This document shows, one piece after another, positions 27,466-36,449 of a DNA stretch of 64,000 nt. Under the pieces are notes generated by a model. That model saw only the letters and a list, made by a program, of their open reading frames with translations. It was not told the DNA's origin and ran no database searches. A program made the translations under genes and the position numbers. Source of the stretch: Gillisia sp. Hel_I_86 (lineage in GTDB: Bacteria; Bacteroidota; Bacteroidia; Flavobacteriales; Flavobacteriaceae); NCBI RefSeq assembly GCF_007827275.1, contig NZ_VISE01000001.1:3286001-3350000 (forward strand), given 5' to 3'. How positions within the stretch are numbered: the stretch's first letter is position 1; the number at the start of each line of letters is the position of its first letter.

Positions 27466-28464
27466 TTATAAATCGGAAAATTTTTTTTGACCCAATCCAT
27501 AATTCCGGTAAACAACGGAAATTTTTGAATAATAATTATCTTTCTTGGGAAGTTTTTTACGCTTTTTTAAAAGAATATTTAAATGCTTGTAAAAGCTCAT
27601 ATGTGCTTGAAAAACAGCAGTGAAGTGACTGAATTTAAATTCGAATAAAAATTTAATTGCTGCCACGCCATCCAAAACCATTCGCAAAAGAAGCACCAAG
27701 ATAATTTTATTGGAAGGCACATTCTTAATCAGGTTAAATAGGCTATTTCTGAAATTGAAAAATGTCTTTTTTGGGTTCATGCTACTTAAAGTTGCACCGC
27801 CTACGTGATACACCACAGAATTTGGGGTGTAAACCACCTTGTGCCCATAGTTATGAAGCCTCCAGCAGATATCTATTTCTTCCTGGTGAGAGAAATAATC
27901 TTCATCTAATTTGCCAACTTCGTAATATTGATCCCGTTTTATAGCCAAACACGCCCCACTTGCCCAAAAGACCTCCATTTCGTCATCATATTGTCCCAAA
28001 TCTTTTTCCAAATTATCAAAAATCCTTCCCCGACAATAAGGATAGCCAAACTTATCTATAAAACCCCCGGCGGCCCCTGCATATTCAAAATGGGTTGGTC
28101 TTTTATAATCCAAGATTTTTGGTTGTACCGCAGCTACCTTTTTGTCATTTTTAAAAATAGCTTTAATGGGAGGAATCCAGTTGGGCGTGACTTTTACATC
28201 ACTATTCAACAGAATAAAAATATCTTCAGTTAATCCAGCTAAAGCATCATTATAACCTTTTGCATAACCACCATTCACTTTGTTTTGAATGATCCCTACT
28301 TCAGGAAAATTGGCTTCAACATAAGAAACAGACATATCGGTAGAAGCATTGTCCGCCACATAGAGATTGGCTTCTTTCGAATATTCAACAACCGCTGGCA
28401 GGAACTCTTTTAAAAGAGCCAGTCCATTCCAATTCAATATTACTACCGCAACAGTCTGACTCAT
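27466..28464 (-). CDS. Glycosyltransferase family 2
   Basis: A 332-residue GT-A-fold enzyme. N-terminal VAVVILNWNGLALLKEFLP binds the nucleotide sugar, ILLNSDVKVTPNW contains the metal-binding DxD-like site, and CLAIKRDQYYEVGKLDEDYF and HQEEIDICWRLHNYGHKV are the usual acceptor-side motifs. These resemble rhamnosyltransferase-like family members. Hydrophobic C-terminal helices suggest membrane association. The start MSQTVAV at 28464 is preferred over an upstream frame to 28497. Donor and acceptor are unknown; surface polysaccharide synthesis is likely. Confidence 0.9.
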   Translation of the reverse strand: MSQTVAVVILNWNGLALLKEFLPAVVEYSKEANLYVADNASTDMSVSYVEANFPEVGIIQNKVNGGYAKGYNDALAGLTEDIFILLNSDVKVTPNWIPPIKAIFKNDKKVAAVQPKILDYKRPTHFEYAGAAGGFIDKFGYPYCRGRIFDNLEKDLGQYDDEMEVFWASGACLAIKRDQYYEVGKLDEDYFSHQEEIDICWRLHNYGHKVVYTPNSVVYHVGGATLSSMNPKKTFFNFRNSLFNLIKNVPSNKIILVLLLRMVLDGVAAIKFLFEFKFSHFTAVFQAHMSFYKHLNILLKKRKKLPKKDNYYSKISVVYRNYGLGQKKFSDL

Positions 28465-28535
28465 TCTATATTCTGATTTTTTATTCCCTGACGTCAAAAG
28501 TAAACAGAATAAATTTTAGGTTAAAGCACGGGGGC

Positions 28536-28982
28536 CTACAATTGATATTCTGGGAGGGATTGTAAAAACTGATACTTTTCCAGTTCGTAATCCAATTGAC
28601 AAAAATGATGGTCCAAGCCATTGGTGACCATAAGGTAGGTGGCATCCAAACTCATATTATATCTGGCAATTTGATCGAAGGTGTCCTGGGTGATCTTTAT
28701 GGAAGGTGCTTTGCATTCCACAATTATATGGATATCCCCTTTTGAATTATAAACTACTACATCGTACCTTTTAATTCGCTTTCCTATTTTGAGTTGTTTT
28801 TCAACATTAATAAGGCTTTTGGGGTATTTTTTTTCTGAAATTAGATACTGAACGGTATGTAATCTCACCCATTCTTCAGGAGTAAGGATTATAAATTTTT
28901 TCCTGATCTCATCGAAAACGGCTATTTTATTTTCGCTATTTTTGAAGCGAAATGTATATTGCGGAAAATTCAATTTTTGCAT
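28536..28982 (-). CDS. Stand-alone HsdR N-terminal-domain protein (putative PD-(D/E)XK nuclease)
   Basis: A 148-residue protein made only of the type I restriction HsdR N-terminal domain. The nuclease signature is intact: D74 in KRYDVVVYN, E89-x-K91 in VECKAPSI, and QxxxY (Q104-Y108) in DQIARYN. No helicase domain and no HsdM or HsdS partner is nearby, so it is not a restriction system. It is divergently placed 144 bp from holA. That arrangement is familiar in Bacteroidota, but its job is unknown. Confidence 0.85.
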   Translation of the reverse strand: MQKLNFPQYTFRFKNSENKIAVFDEIRKKFIILTPEEWVRLHTVQYLISEKKYPKSLINVEKQLKIGKRIKRYDVVVYNSKGDIHIIVECKAPSIKITQDTFDQIARYNMSLDATYLMVTNGLDHHFCQLDYELEKYQFLQSLPEYQL

Positions 28983-29126
28983 CAGTTCAAATAAACAAAA
29001 TTATAAAGTTATAGCTCAGGAATTTTTCAATTTAATCTCGGGTTGGAACCTAAGTGATCTTGTATAATTAATACCTTTTGAAGTAAAAAAACTTCAATTA
29101 AGTACGCCAAACTGCCTTACACCCTT

Positions 29127-30131
29127 ATGGAAGACGCAATTCAAATAGTTACTTCAATTAAAAACGGACAGGTAAAACCCATCTATTTTTTAATGGGCGA
29201 AGAGTCCTACTATATAGATAAGATTGCCAAATATATAGAAGCTCATCTTATGCCGGAGGAGGAAAAGGGTTTTAATCAAATGGTGATGTACGGGCGGGAC
29301 ACTACAGTTGATGAAATAATTAGTAATTCCAAGCGATATCCTATGATGGCCCAGAGGCAGGTGATTATTGTAAAAGAGGCACAGGACCTTTCCAGAACTA
29401 TTGAGAAATTAGAAGCATACTCCGATAATCCACAACCTACAACAACTTTGGTGGTATGTTACAAGTACAAAAAAATCGATAAACGAAAAAAGCTATATAA
29501 GTCGGTGGCTAAAGCCGGGGTGATCTTTGAAAGTAAAAGGCTGTATGAGAATCAGGTATCAGATTGGATTCAGAAAACACTAAAAGCTAGCGGATATGCC
29601 ATTTCTCCAAAAGCATCCCAAATGCTGGTGGAATTTTTGGGAACCGATTTAAGCAAGATCGATAATGAACTGCAAAAATTACAATTAATAGCCCCAAAAG
29701 GCACCAATATTACTCCCGAGCTCATTGAAGAAAATATTGGGATAAGTAAGGATTTCAATAATTTTGAACTCAGAAAGGCTATTGGAATGCGCGATTCTGT
29801 TAAAGCGCATAGAATTATAAATTACTTCGCACAAAACACCAAGGACAACCCTATGGTAGTAACAGTATCCTTATTGTTTGGATATTTCTCCCAAATATTG
29901 CAATATCACGGCACAGCCGATAAATCCAAGGCCAACGTTGCCAAGGTACTAAAGGTGAATCCTTATTTTGTGGCAGATTATGTTTTGGCAGCCAGGAATT
30001 ATCCAATGAAAAAGGTGAGCCAGATCATTACCTATTTGCGGGAAACAGATGTGAAAAGCAAAGGAGTTGGTGCTGCAAATATGCCTGCTGGCGATCTATT
30101 AAAGGAATTGGTTGTAAAAATAATGAATTAA
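29127..30131 (+). CDS. holA: DNA polymerase III subunit delta
   Basis: 334 residues. Clamp-loader delta opens the beta clamp. The start has KPIYFLMGEESYYIDKIAKYIE, the middle KRYPMMAQRQVIIVKEAQDL, and the C-terminal collar domain ends with AANMPAGDLLKELVVKIMN. The nucleotide-binding motif is degenerate, as normal for delta. The stop is immediately followed by the menA ATG with no gap (TAAATG), so the two are cotranscribed. Confidence 0.95.
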   Translation: MEDAIQIVTSIKNGQVKPIYFLMGEESYYIDKIAKYIEAHLMPEEEKGFNQMVMYGRDTTVDEIISNSKRYPMMAQRQVIIVKEAQDLSRTIEKLEAYSDNPQPTTTLVVCYKYKKIDKRKKLYKSVAKAGVIFESKRLYENQVSDWIQKTLKASGYAISPKASQMLVEFLGTDLSKIDNELQKLQLIAPKGTNITPELIEENIGISKDFNNFELRKAIGMRDSVKAHRIINYFAQNTKDNPMVVTVSLLFGYFSQILQYHGTADKSKANVAKVLKVNPYFVADYVLAARNYPMKKVSQIITYLRETDVKSKGVGAANMPAGDLLKELVVKIMN

Positions 30132-31034
30132 ATGAGGGGATTTAAAACGTGGATAGATGCAGCAAGACTTAGAACTTTACCTTTATCGATAAGTGGAATT
30201 ATTGTAGGGACAACCATTGCGGTTCATCAGGGGTATTTTAATATAGTGATTTTTAGCCTGGCATTGGGAACCACACTGGGACTCCAAATCTTATCCAATT
30301 TCGCCAACGATTATGGGGATGGGGTCAAAGGAACCGACAATCAGGATAGAGTTGGCCCTACTAGAGCTTTGCAGGGCGGTATGATTACTGAAAAGGAGAT
30401 GAAACAGGGAATTGTACTTACGGCAATATTAACCTTGTTCATGGCGGTGCTTTTAATTTATTCAGCTTTTGGACAGGAACATTTTTGGTATGCTATTATC
30501 TTTTTTCTATTGGGGGTAAGTGCTATTGTGGCAGCAATTAAATACACCGTTGGTACCAATGCTTATGGCTACAGGGGTTTGGGAGATGTTTTTGTATTTA
30601 TATTCTTTGGGCTGGTGGCCGTTTTGGGGACCTATTTTCTTTATGCCCGTGAGATATATTGGATTGCTTTATTGCCCGCAACCGCTATAGGAATGCTAAG
30701 TGCGGGAGTACTGAACCTTAATAATATGAGGGATAGAATTTCCGATGAAAAATCTGGAAAAATCACGCTAGTGGTAAAAATGGGGCAGAAATGGGCTAAA
30801 AATTATCATTATTCCTTGATTCTGGGTGCTATATTTTCCCTTATTATATTTAGTGTGTTAATGTCCAAAGAGCTCAATAATTTCATCTATATAATTGCCT
30901 TTATTCCTTTGGTCCTTCACTTAAAGAGAGTGGTACAAAATGAGGATCCCCAAAAACTAGATCCAGAACTTAAAGTATTGGCTTTAACAACCTTTGCAAT
31001 AGCTGTTTTGTTTGGGATTGGTTTAATTATTTAA
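30132..31034 (+). CDS. menA: 1,4-dihydroxy-2-naphthoate polyprenyltransferase
   Basis: A 300-residue integral membrane UbiA-family prenyltransferase that attaches the isoprenoid tail to DHNA in menaquinone synthesis. It begins FKTWIDAARLRTLPLSISG. The two Asp-rich Mg-diphosphate sites are NFANDYGDGVKGTDNQD and NNMRDRISDEKSGK. About 8-9 hydrophobic helices are present. menC and menE lie downstream, interleaved with a hydrolase and a protease gene. Confidence 0.96.
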   Translation: MRGFKTWIDAARLRTLPLSISGIIVGTTIAVHQGYFNIVIFSLALGTTLGLQILSNFANDYGDGVKGTDNQDRVGPTRALQGGMITEKEMKQGIVLTAILTLFMAVLLIYSAFGQEHFWYAIIFFLLGVSAIVAAIKYTVGTNAYGYRGLGDVFVFIFFGLVAVLGTYFLYAREIYWIALLPATAIGMLSAGVLNLNNMRDRISDEKSGKITLVVKMGQKWAKNYHYSLILGAIFSLIIFSVLMSKELNNFIYIIAFIPLVLHLKRVVQNEDPQKLDPELKVLALTTFAIAVLFGIGLII

Positions 31035-31079
31035 CAGGAATTAAAATTTAACATCGGGTTGAGGTTTAATCCCTTTTCA

Positions 31080-31235
31080 ATGTTTATTTTTATGCTTATC
31101 CGTTTAAACACCTAAAAATAGGTTTTGTCTCCCTGAGCGGAGTCGAAGGGTTAAACAAAGACGTCTCGACTGCGCTCGACGTGGCATTTTTAGTTCCATT
31201 GTGCCTTTTAGGCATATTAGCGGATATACAGTTTT
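31080..31235. repeat. Dispersed repeat cluster upstream of the UPF0173 gene
   Basis: TTATCCGTTT at its left edge is followed by CGGAGTCGAAGGG, then CTCGACTGCGCTCGACGTGG (31165-31184), a GTGCCTTTTAGGCA palindrome, and CGGATATACAGTTTT (31221-31235, identical to 23343-23357). It ends 22 bases before the start codon at 31258, so part of it may be in the 5' leader. Confidence 0.6.
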
Positions 31236-31257
31236 ATTGAAATTCAATGTCTTTCCA

Positions 31258-31938
31258 ATGATTATAACTTTTTACGGTCAAAATTCCTTCGGAATTAAAA
31301 TAGGTGATAGCAGTATTATAGTAGATCCATTTATTACAGGAAATAAACTTTCCAAAGATGTAATAAATATCCAAGATTTAAAAGCAGACTTTATCTTGCT
31401 TACGCATGCGCATCAGGATCATATTCTGGATGCCGAGGCTATTGCAAAAAATACGGGAGCCGTAATTGTTAGCAATTTTGAGATCGCAACCCATTATGAG
31501 GATAAAGGTTTCGAAGTGCATCCTATGAATCATGGGGGCTCTTGGGATTTTGAATTTGGAAAAGTGAAATATGTAAATGCCATCCATACCAGTTCTTTCC
31601 CAGATGGTTCCTATGGGGGACAACCCGGAGGATTTGTGATAGAAGGGGAGCATAAGAATATTTATATCGCAGGAGATACTGCTTTAACTATGGATATGAA
31701 GCTTATTCCATTAAGTACTACGCTGGACCTGGCAATTTTGCCCATTGGGGATAATTTTACAATGGGAGTAGAAGAAGCTATACTAGCCAGTGATTTTGTT
31801 GAATGTGATAAAATAATAGGTTGCCATTACGATACTTTTGGATACATAGAAATAGACCACGAGGAAGCAAAGCGTAAATTTTATGAAAAAGGGAAAGATC
31901 TTATGCTTTTGGAAATAGGTGAAAGTATCGAGCTTTAA
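31258..31938 (+). CDS. UPF0173 metal-dependent hydrolase (metallo-beta-lactamase fold)
   Basis: 226 residues. The metal motif is LLTHAHQDHILDAEAI, with further ligands in HTSSFPDG, AGDTALTMDM and CHYDTFGY. The start MIITFYGQNSFGIKIG at 31258 is the family N-terminus; an upstream in-frame start at 31201 lies within repeat DNA. UPF0173 proteins have no assigned pathway. Its position between menA and menC raises the idea of a thioesterase-like or other step in menaquinone metabolism. That is inference only. Confidence 0.9.
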   Translation: MIITFYGQNSFGIKIGDSSIIVDPFITGNKLSKDVINIQDLKADFILLTHAHQDHILDAEAIAKNTGAVIVSNFEIATHYEDKGFEVHPMNHGGSWDFEFGKVKYVNAIHTSSFPDGSYGGQPGGFVIEGEHKNIYIAGDTALTMDMKLIPLSTTLDLAILPIGDNFTMGVEEAILASDFVECDKIIGCHYDTFGYIEIDHEEAKRKFYEKGKDLMLLEIGESIEL

Positions 31939-31960
31939 TTTTGAAATTCTTTAATTCTTA

Positions 31961-32995
31961 ATGAAAGCAACTTATCGCAGACATCTTCTTGAATTTAAAC
32001 GCCCAAGTGGAACTTCCCGGGGTGTTCTTACCACTAAGGAAACCTGGTTTATAATTATAAATTCTGAAGGCAAAACGGGTATTGGAGAGTGCGGACTCTT
32101 AAGGTCTCTTAGCATAGATGATAAACCGGATTATGAAAAGAAATTGGCCTGGGTGTGTGAAAATATCTCCCTAGGTGCAGAAGCACTTTGGGGGCAACTT
32201 TTGGAGTTTCCCTCGCTGCAATTTGGAGTGGAAATGGCCTTTAGATCTTTGGAAGCTTCAACTCCTTTTTTATTGCACCCTTCAGGATTTACCAAGGGAC
32301 ATGATTCCATCCCAATAAATGGTTTGGTTTGGATGGGTGAAAAATCTTTTATGAAGGAGCAAATTCTCGATAAGATCAAAAATGGATTTAAATGCATTAA
32401 GCTGAAAATTGGTGCGATCGATTTCAATGCCGAATTAGATCTACTTAAATTTATAAGATCCGGGTTTTCTTCGGAAGAAATAGAAATAAGGGTAGATGCT
32501 AACGGTGCTTTTTCTCCGGAAGAAGCCTTTATAAAGTTAGAACGGCTTAGTAAATTCAACATCCATAGTATAGAGCAGCCAATAAAGCAGGGACAACTTG
32601 ATGAAATGGCTAGATTGTGCGAGGTTGCTCCTGTCCCAATCGCCCTGGATGAAGAACTAATTGGTGTTACTGGTGTAACATATAAGAGAAAACTACTACA
32701 AACAATAAATCCTCAATACATTATTTTTAAGCCGAGCTTAATTGGTGGGTATCGGGGCACAGAGGAATGGTTGCAATTGGCAAATGAAATGAATATAGAT
32801 TGGTGGGCAACAAGTGCTTTGGAAAGCAATGTGGGTTTAAACGCCATAAGCCAATGGACATACACGAAAAAGTCCCAATTGCCACAAGGTCTTGGAACCG
32901 GTGGCCTTTATACCAACAATTTTGAGTCCCCGTTAGAAGTGAAAAACGGAACTATTACGTACAACCCTGAAACCCCTTGGGGTTTTAATTTATAA
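31961..32995 (+). CDS. menC: o-Succinylbenzoate synthase
   Basis: A 344-residue enolase-superfamily enzyme that dehydrates SHCHC to o-succinylbenzoate in menaquinone synthesis. The catalytic Lys pair lies in CIKLKIGAI, the metal ligand Asp in IRVDANGAF, further ligands in SIEQPI and ALDEELIG, and the second acid/base Lys in YIIFKPSLIGG. An N-terminal capping domain covers the first ~100 residues. menE lies two genes on. Confidence 0.94.
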   Translation: MKATYRRHLLEFKRPSGTSRGVLTTKETWFIIINSEGKTGIGECGLLRSLSIDDKPDYEKKLAWVCENISLGAEALWGQLLEFPSLQFGVEMAFRSLEASTPFLLHPSGFTKGHDSIPINGLVWMGEKSFMKEQILDKIKNGFKCIKLKIGAIDFNAELDLLKFIRSGFSSEEIEIRVDANGAFSPEEAFIKLERLSKFNIHSIEQPIKQGQLDEMARLCEVAPVPIALDEELIGVTGVTYKRKLLQTINPQYIIFKPSLIGGYRGTEEWLQLANEMNIDWWATSALESNVGLNAISQWTYTKKSQLPQGLGTGGLYTNNFESPLEVKNGTITYNPETPWGFNL

Positions 32996-33002
32996 TTTAT
33001 AC

Positions 33003-33953
33003 ATGTTTATACAGCAAGCATTTAATTACCAACATAGTTTTTGGAGATATTTATTGGGGCTCTCCATAATAATCTTAGCAGTAATCCTCGGGCAAATTCC
33101 ATTGGCAGTCGCCATGTTTATGGAAGGTGGGATGGATATCGTTGGAATGGAGGAAAATGAAATATTGAAGATATTGGACCCCAATTTAAACCTGTTTTTA
33201 TTGCTACTTACTTTTGCAGTAGGGCTGTTTGCCTTGTTCTTTGTGGTAAAATTTATCCATTATCAACCTATTGGGACGGTTACCACATCTCGCAAAAAAG
33301 TAGATTGGGGAAGGTTTTTCTTCGGATTTGGGTTGGTGGCAATTTTTTCAGTTTCGGTGACAGCTTTCGATTATTTTTCCAATCCTCAGGATTATATAGT
33401 GAATTTCCAGTCGGGGCCATTTTTTATAATGCTCATCATCGCTTTGATCATGATCCCATTGCAAACCAGTTTCGAGGAATATCTATTCCGAGGCTATTTA
33501 ATGCAAGGAATTGGGGTGTTGGTTAAGAATAAATGGTTTCCGTTGATATTGACATCAGTCGTATTTGGTGGCCTGCATTTCTTTAATCCAGAGGTGACAA
33601 AAATGGGAAATATTATCATGATCTACTATATTGGTACAGGTTTTCTATTGGGTATTATGACGCTGATGGATGAAGGTTTGGAGTTGGCTTTGGGTTTTCA
33701 TGCTGGTAATAACTTATTAACAGTGGTTCTGGTCACTGCAGATTGGACTGCATTTCAAACGGATTCCTTATTAAAGGATATATCAGATCCAACAGCGGGA
33801 GTAGATGTGTTAATCCCAATTTTCGTAGTCTATCCCTTGTTTTTGTTTATAATGGCCAAGAAATATGGATGGAGCAATTGGAAGGAGAAATTAACAGGAA
33901 GGGTAGAAGCTCCAGTTGTTGATAATTATATTCAAAATATAGAAAATCCATAA
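33003..33953 (+). CDS. CPBP family intramembrane glutamic endopeptidase
   Basis: A 316-residue polytopic protein with about 8 transmembrane segments. The Abi/CPBP catalytic motifs are all present: EEYLFRGYLMQG (EExxxR), FGGLHFFNPE (HxxxN region) and GFHAGNNL (second His). Family members process prenylated proteins or act in bacteriocin immunity. It sits 7 bp after menC and 56 bp before menE, so it is cotranscribed with menaquinone genes; the link is unexplained. Confidence 0.92.
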   Translation: MFIQQAFNYQHSFWRYLLGLSIIILAVILGQIPLAVAMFMEGGMDIVGMEENEILKILDPNLNLFLLLLTFAVGLFALFFVVKFIHYQPIGTVTTSRKKVDWGRFFFGFGLVAIFSVSVTAFDYFSNPQDYIVNFQSGPFFIMLIIALIMIPLQTSFEEYLFRGYLMQGIGVLVKNKWFPLILTSVVFGGLHFFNPEVTKMGNIIMIYYIGTGFLLGIMTLMDEGLELALGFHAGNNLLTVVLVTADWTAFQTDSLLKDISDPTAGVDVLIPIFVVYPLFLFIMAKKYGWSNWKEKLTGRVEAPVVDNYIQNIENP

Positions 33954-34009
33954 ATATTTTTGTTAAATTTAAACATTAATATTAACTAATTTGTTAAAAA
34001 ACAGGTTTA

Positions 34010-35101
34010 ATGCTTGAAAAATTCAGTATTCCAGATACTCATAAAGATTTTAAGATCAACAAGTTGCATTTTTCCAATGAAGATTTGGCGAAAGTGGCCT
34101 ATAACTTCATTAAAGAAGGAGAGCCACATGAAGGAGAGGTTGGAGAATTTCTTTTAGATTGGGTAAAATCTTCTAAATTTATTGAAGTAAAAACTTCTGG
34201 TTCTACCGGTGGATCAAAAAAAATAAAGGTAAGGAAAGAACACATGATCAATTCTGCCTTAGCTACAGGTAAATTTTTTGAACTACCGGCAGGTTCCACT
34301 GCCTTAATGTGTTTACCTGCAAAATATATAGCGGGAAAAATGATGTTGGTGCGCGCAATGGTGTTGGGCTGGGAACTAGATTTGGTTCCACCTTCTTCAA
34401 ACCCGCTGGATAATCTCTATAAAACCTACGATTTTTGCGCCATGACCCCGTTTCAATTGGATAATTCTATAAGTAGATTGCACCTTATCAAGAAATTAAT
34501 TGTTGGGGGAGGAGCGGTTTCCCCGAACTTACAGAAAATGGTTCAGGGTTTGAACACCAAGGTTTATGAAACTTTTGGAATGACAGAAACCGTTTCACAT
34601 ATTGCGGCGAAACGATTAAATGGTAAAAAGAAAAAAACTTCTCCTTTTAAACTAATGCCAAATGTGCATATTTCAGTAGATGCTAGGGAATGTTTGGTAA
34701 TAAAGGCACCTTTAATTTCAGATGACGTTCTAATTACTAACGATGTAGTAGAAATTAAAACCTATAAGCAGTTCTATTGGAAGGGCAGGTACGATAATGT
34801 GGTAAATTCTGGTGGAATAAAATTGTTTCCAGAAGAAATTGAAAATAAATTGAGCGAGGTGATCAATGGCCGGTTTTTCTTTATTGGGATGCCGGATGAT
34901 GCGCTTGGCGAGAAATTGGTGTTGTTTGTAGAAGCATATTTTTCTGAAGAATTGCTTTCAGAACTTCAAGTGAAGGTGCAATCTTTAAAAGAGCTTCATA
35001 AGTACGAAGTTCCGAAGAAAATCTACCTGATCCAGAAATTCGAGGAAACTCCCAATGGGAAGATCCATAGAAAGAATACTCTTCGAAGTAAAATGAAGTA
35101 A
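34010..35101 (+). CDS. menE: o-Succinylbenzoate--CoA ligase (AMP-binding, short form)
   Basis: A 363-residue ANL-superfamily adenylating enzyme, shorter than the usual ~450-490 residues, as in other Bacteroidota MenE. The P-loop-like motif is TSGSTGGSKKIKV, the adenine pocket TFGMTETVSHIA, the hinge region KGRYDNVVNSGGIKLFPEEIE, and the catalytic Lys is in PNGKIHRK. The downstream location from menC supports MenE over a generic acyl-CoA ligase. Confidence 0.92.
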   Translation: MLEKFSIPDTHKDFKINKLHFSNEDLAKVAYNFIKEGEPHEGEVGEFLLDWVKSSKFIEVKTSGSTGGSKKIKVRKEHMINSALATGKFFELPAGSTALMCLPAKYIAGKMMLVRAMVLGWELDLVPPSSNPLDNLYKTYDFCAMTPFQLDNSISRLHLIKKLIVGGGAVSPNLQKMVQGLNTKVYETFGMTETVSHIAAKRLNGKKKKTSPFKLMPNVHISVDARECLVIKAPLISDDVLITNDVVEIKTYKQFYWKGRYDNVVNSGGIKLFPEEIENKLSEVINGRFFFIGMPDDALGEKLVLFVEAYFSEELLSELQVKVQSLKELHKYEVPKKIYLIQKFEETPNGKIHRKNTLRSKMK

Positions 35102-35132
35102 CTTCCCTTTCTAATTTTCAACAATTGTTTTT

Positions 35133-36449
35133 ATGTACAAATACTTAATCCTTTTCCTATGTGTTGGTTTTTCGCTCAACGCACAAATCCTTTCAGAAAA
35201 AAACAGGGCAGAAGTTATAGATGACATACTTCAGGATAAATTCGAAAATTTATTGCCAGATTTAATGGAGAGGGCGGGAATAGACATGTGGGTATTGATT
35301 TCCAGGGAATACAACGAAGATCCTGTTTTAAAAACAATGTTGCCGTCCACTTGGTTAAATGCCAGAAGGCGTACTATTTTAGTTTTTTATAAACCAAACG
35401 GCTCGAATCGTGTTGAACGATTGGCGGTAGCCAGATACAATATTGGCGATAATATTACTTCGGTTTGGGATAAAGAAAAAGAACCAGATCAATGGAAAGC
35501 GCTTGTAGATCTAATTGCTGAAAAGAACCCTTCTAAAATTGGATTGAATTTTTCTAAAAATTTTGCAATTGCCGATGGCTTGGTAAAAACGGATCATGAA
35601 GAATTTCTTGCAAACTTACCAAGTGAGCTGAAACCAAAAATAGTATCTGCTGAAGATCTTGCAATTGGCTGGATAGAAACCAGAACTCCTATGGAAATGG
35701 AGCTATATGAAGGGTTGGTGGAAATAACACATGCAATTATTGCTGAAGCTTTTAGCAGGAAAGTGATAAGCCCTGGAAAAACAACATCTGAAGAAGTGGT
35801 TTGGTGGATGCGCCAAAAAGTAACAGAGTTGGGCTTGGAAACTTGGTTTCATCCCACGGTGGATATTCAGAGAAAAGAAGATGATTTAAAAGATCATATC
35901 GATGCTTTTTCAAATGGGTATGGAGAAACGGTGATCCAGCCGGGAGATTTATTGCATTGCGACTTCGGCATATCATATTTAAGGCTAAATTCAGATTGCC
36001 AGCAACATGCTTATGTTTTAAAAACAGGTGAAACCGAAGCACCTAAATTCTTACAGGCAGCTTTAAAAAAGGGAAACCAACTTCAGGATATACTTACGAA
36101 TAATTTTAAAACCGGTGACTCAGGGAACGAAATTTTAAAAAGATCTTTGATCGAGGCTAAATCTGTAGGACTTGATCCTTCCATCTATACACATCCTTTG
36201 GGACTTTATGGGCATTCTGCTGGGCCAACTATTGGCATGTGGGATTCTCAAGGAGGTGTTCCCGGAACTGGAGATTACCTGCTATACCCTAATACTGTTT
36301 ATGCTATAGAGCTTAATACCACGGTAACTCTTCCAGAATGGAACAAGAAGCTTCGCATTATGCTGGAAGAAGCCGGATTTTGGGGAGAAGGTAACTTTCG
36401 TTATGTTAATGGGCGCCAAACAGAATTGCTTTTAATTCCCTCCAATTAA
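35133..36449 (+). CDS. M24 family metallopeptidase (Xaa-Pro peptidase-like), exported
   Basis: 438 residues with a signal peptide (MYKYLILFLCVGFSLNAQ), a creatinase-like N-domain and a pita-bread catalytic domain. Metal ligands are visible as HCDFGISYLRLNSDC (two Asp), GHSAGP (His), AIELNT (Glu) and IMLEEAGF (Glu). It probably cleaves proline-containing peptides in the periplasm. Its stop overlaps the convergent DoxX stop within a shared TTAA. Confidence 0.9.
   Translation: MYKYLILFLCVGFSLNAQILSEKNRAEVIDDILQDKFENLLPDLMERAGIDMWVLISREYNEDPVLKTMLPSTWLNARRRTILVFYKPNGSNRVERLAVARYNIGDNITSVWDKEKEPDQWKALVDLIAEKNPSKIGLNFSKNFAIADGLVKTDHEEFLANLPSELKPKIVSAEDLAIGWIETRTPMEMELYEGLVEITHAIIAEAFSRKVISPGKTTSEEVVWWMRQKVTELGLETWFHPTVDIQRKEDDLKDHIDAFSNGYGETVIQPGDLLHCDFGISYLRLNSDCQQHAYVLKTGETEAPKFLQAALKKGNQLQDILTNNFKTGDSGNEILKRSLIEAKSVGLDPSIYTHPLGLYGHSAGPTIGMWDSQGGVPGTGDYLLYPNTVYAIELNTTVTLPEWNKKLRIMLEEAGFWGEGNFRYVNGRQTELLLIPSN

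Noticed and set aside
28536-28982. A type I restriction-modification system
   Set aside because: Only the HsdR N-terminal domain exists; no helicase part, HsdM or HsdS in the window.
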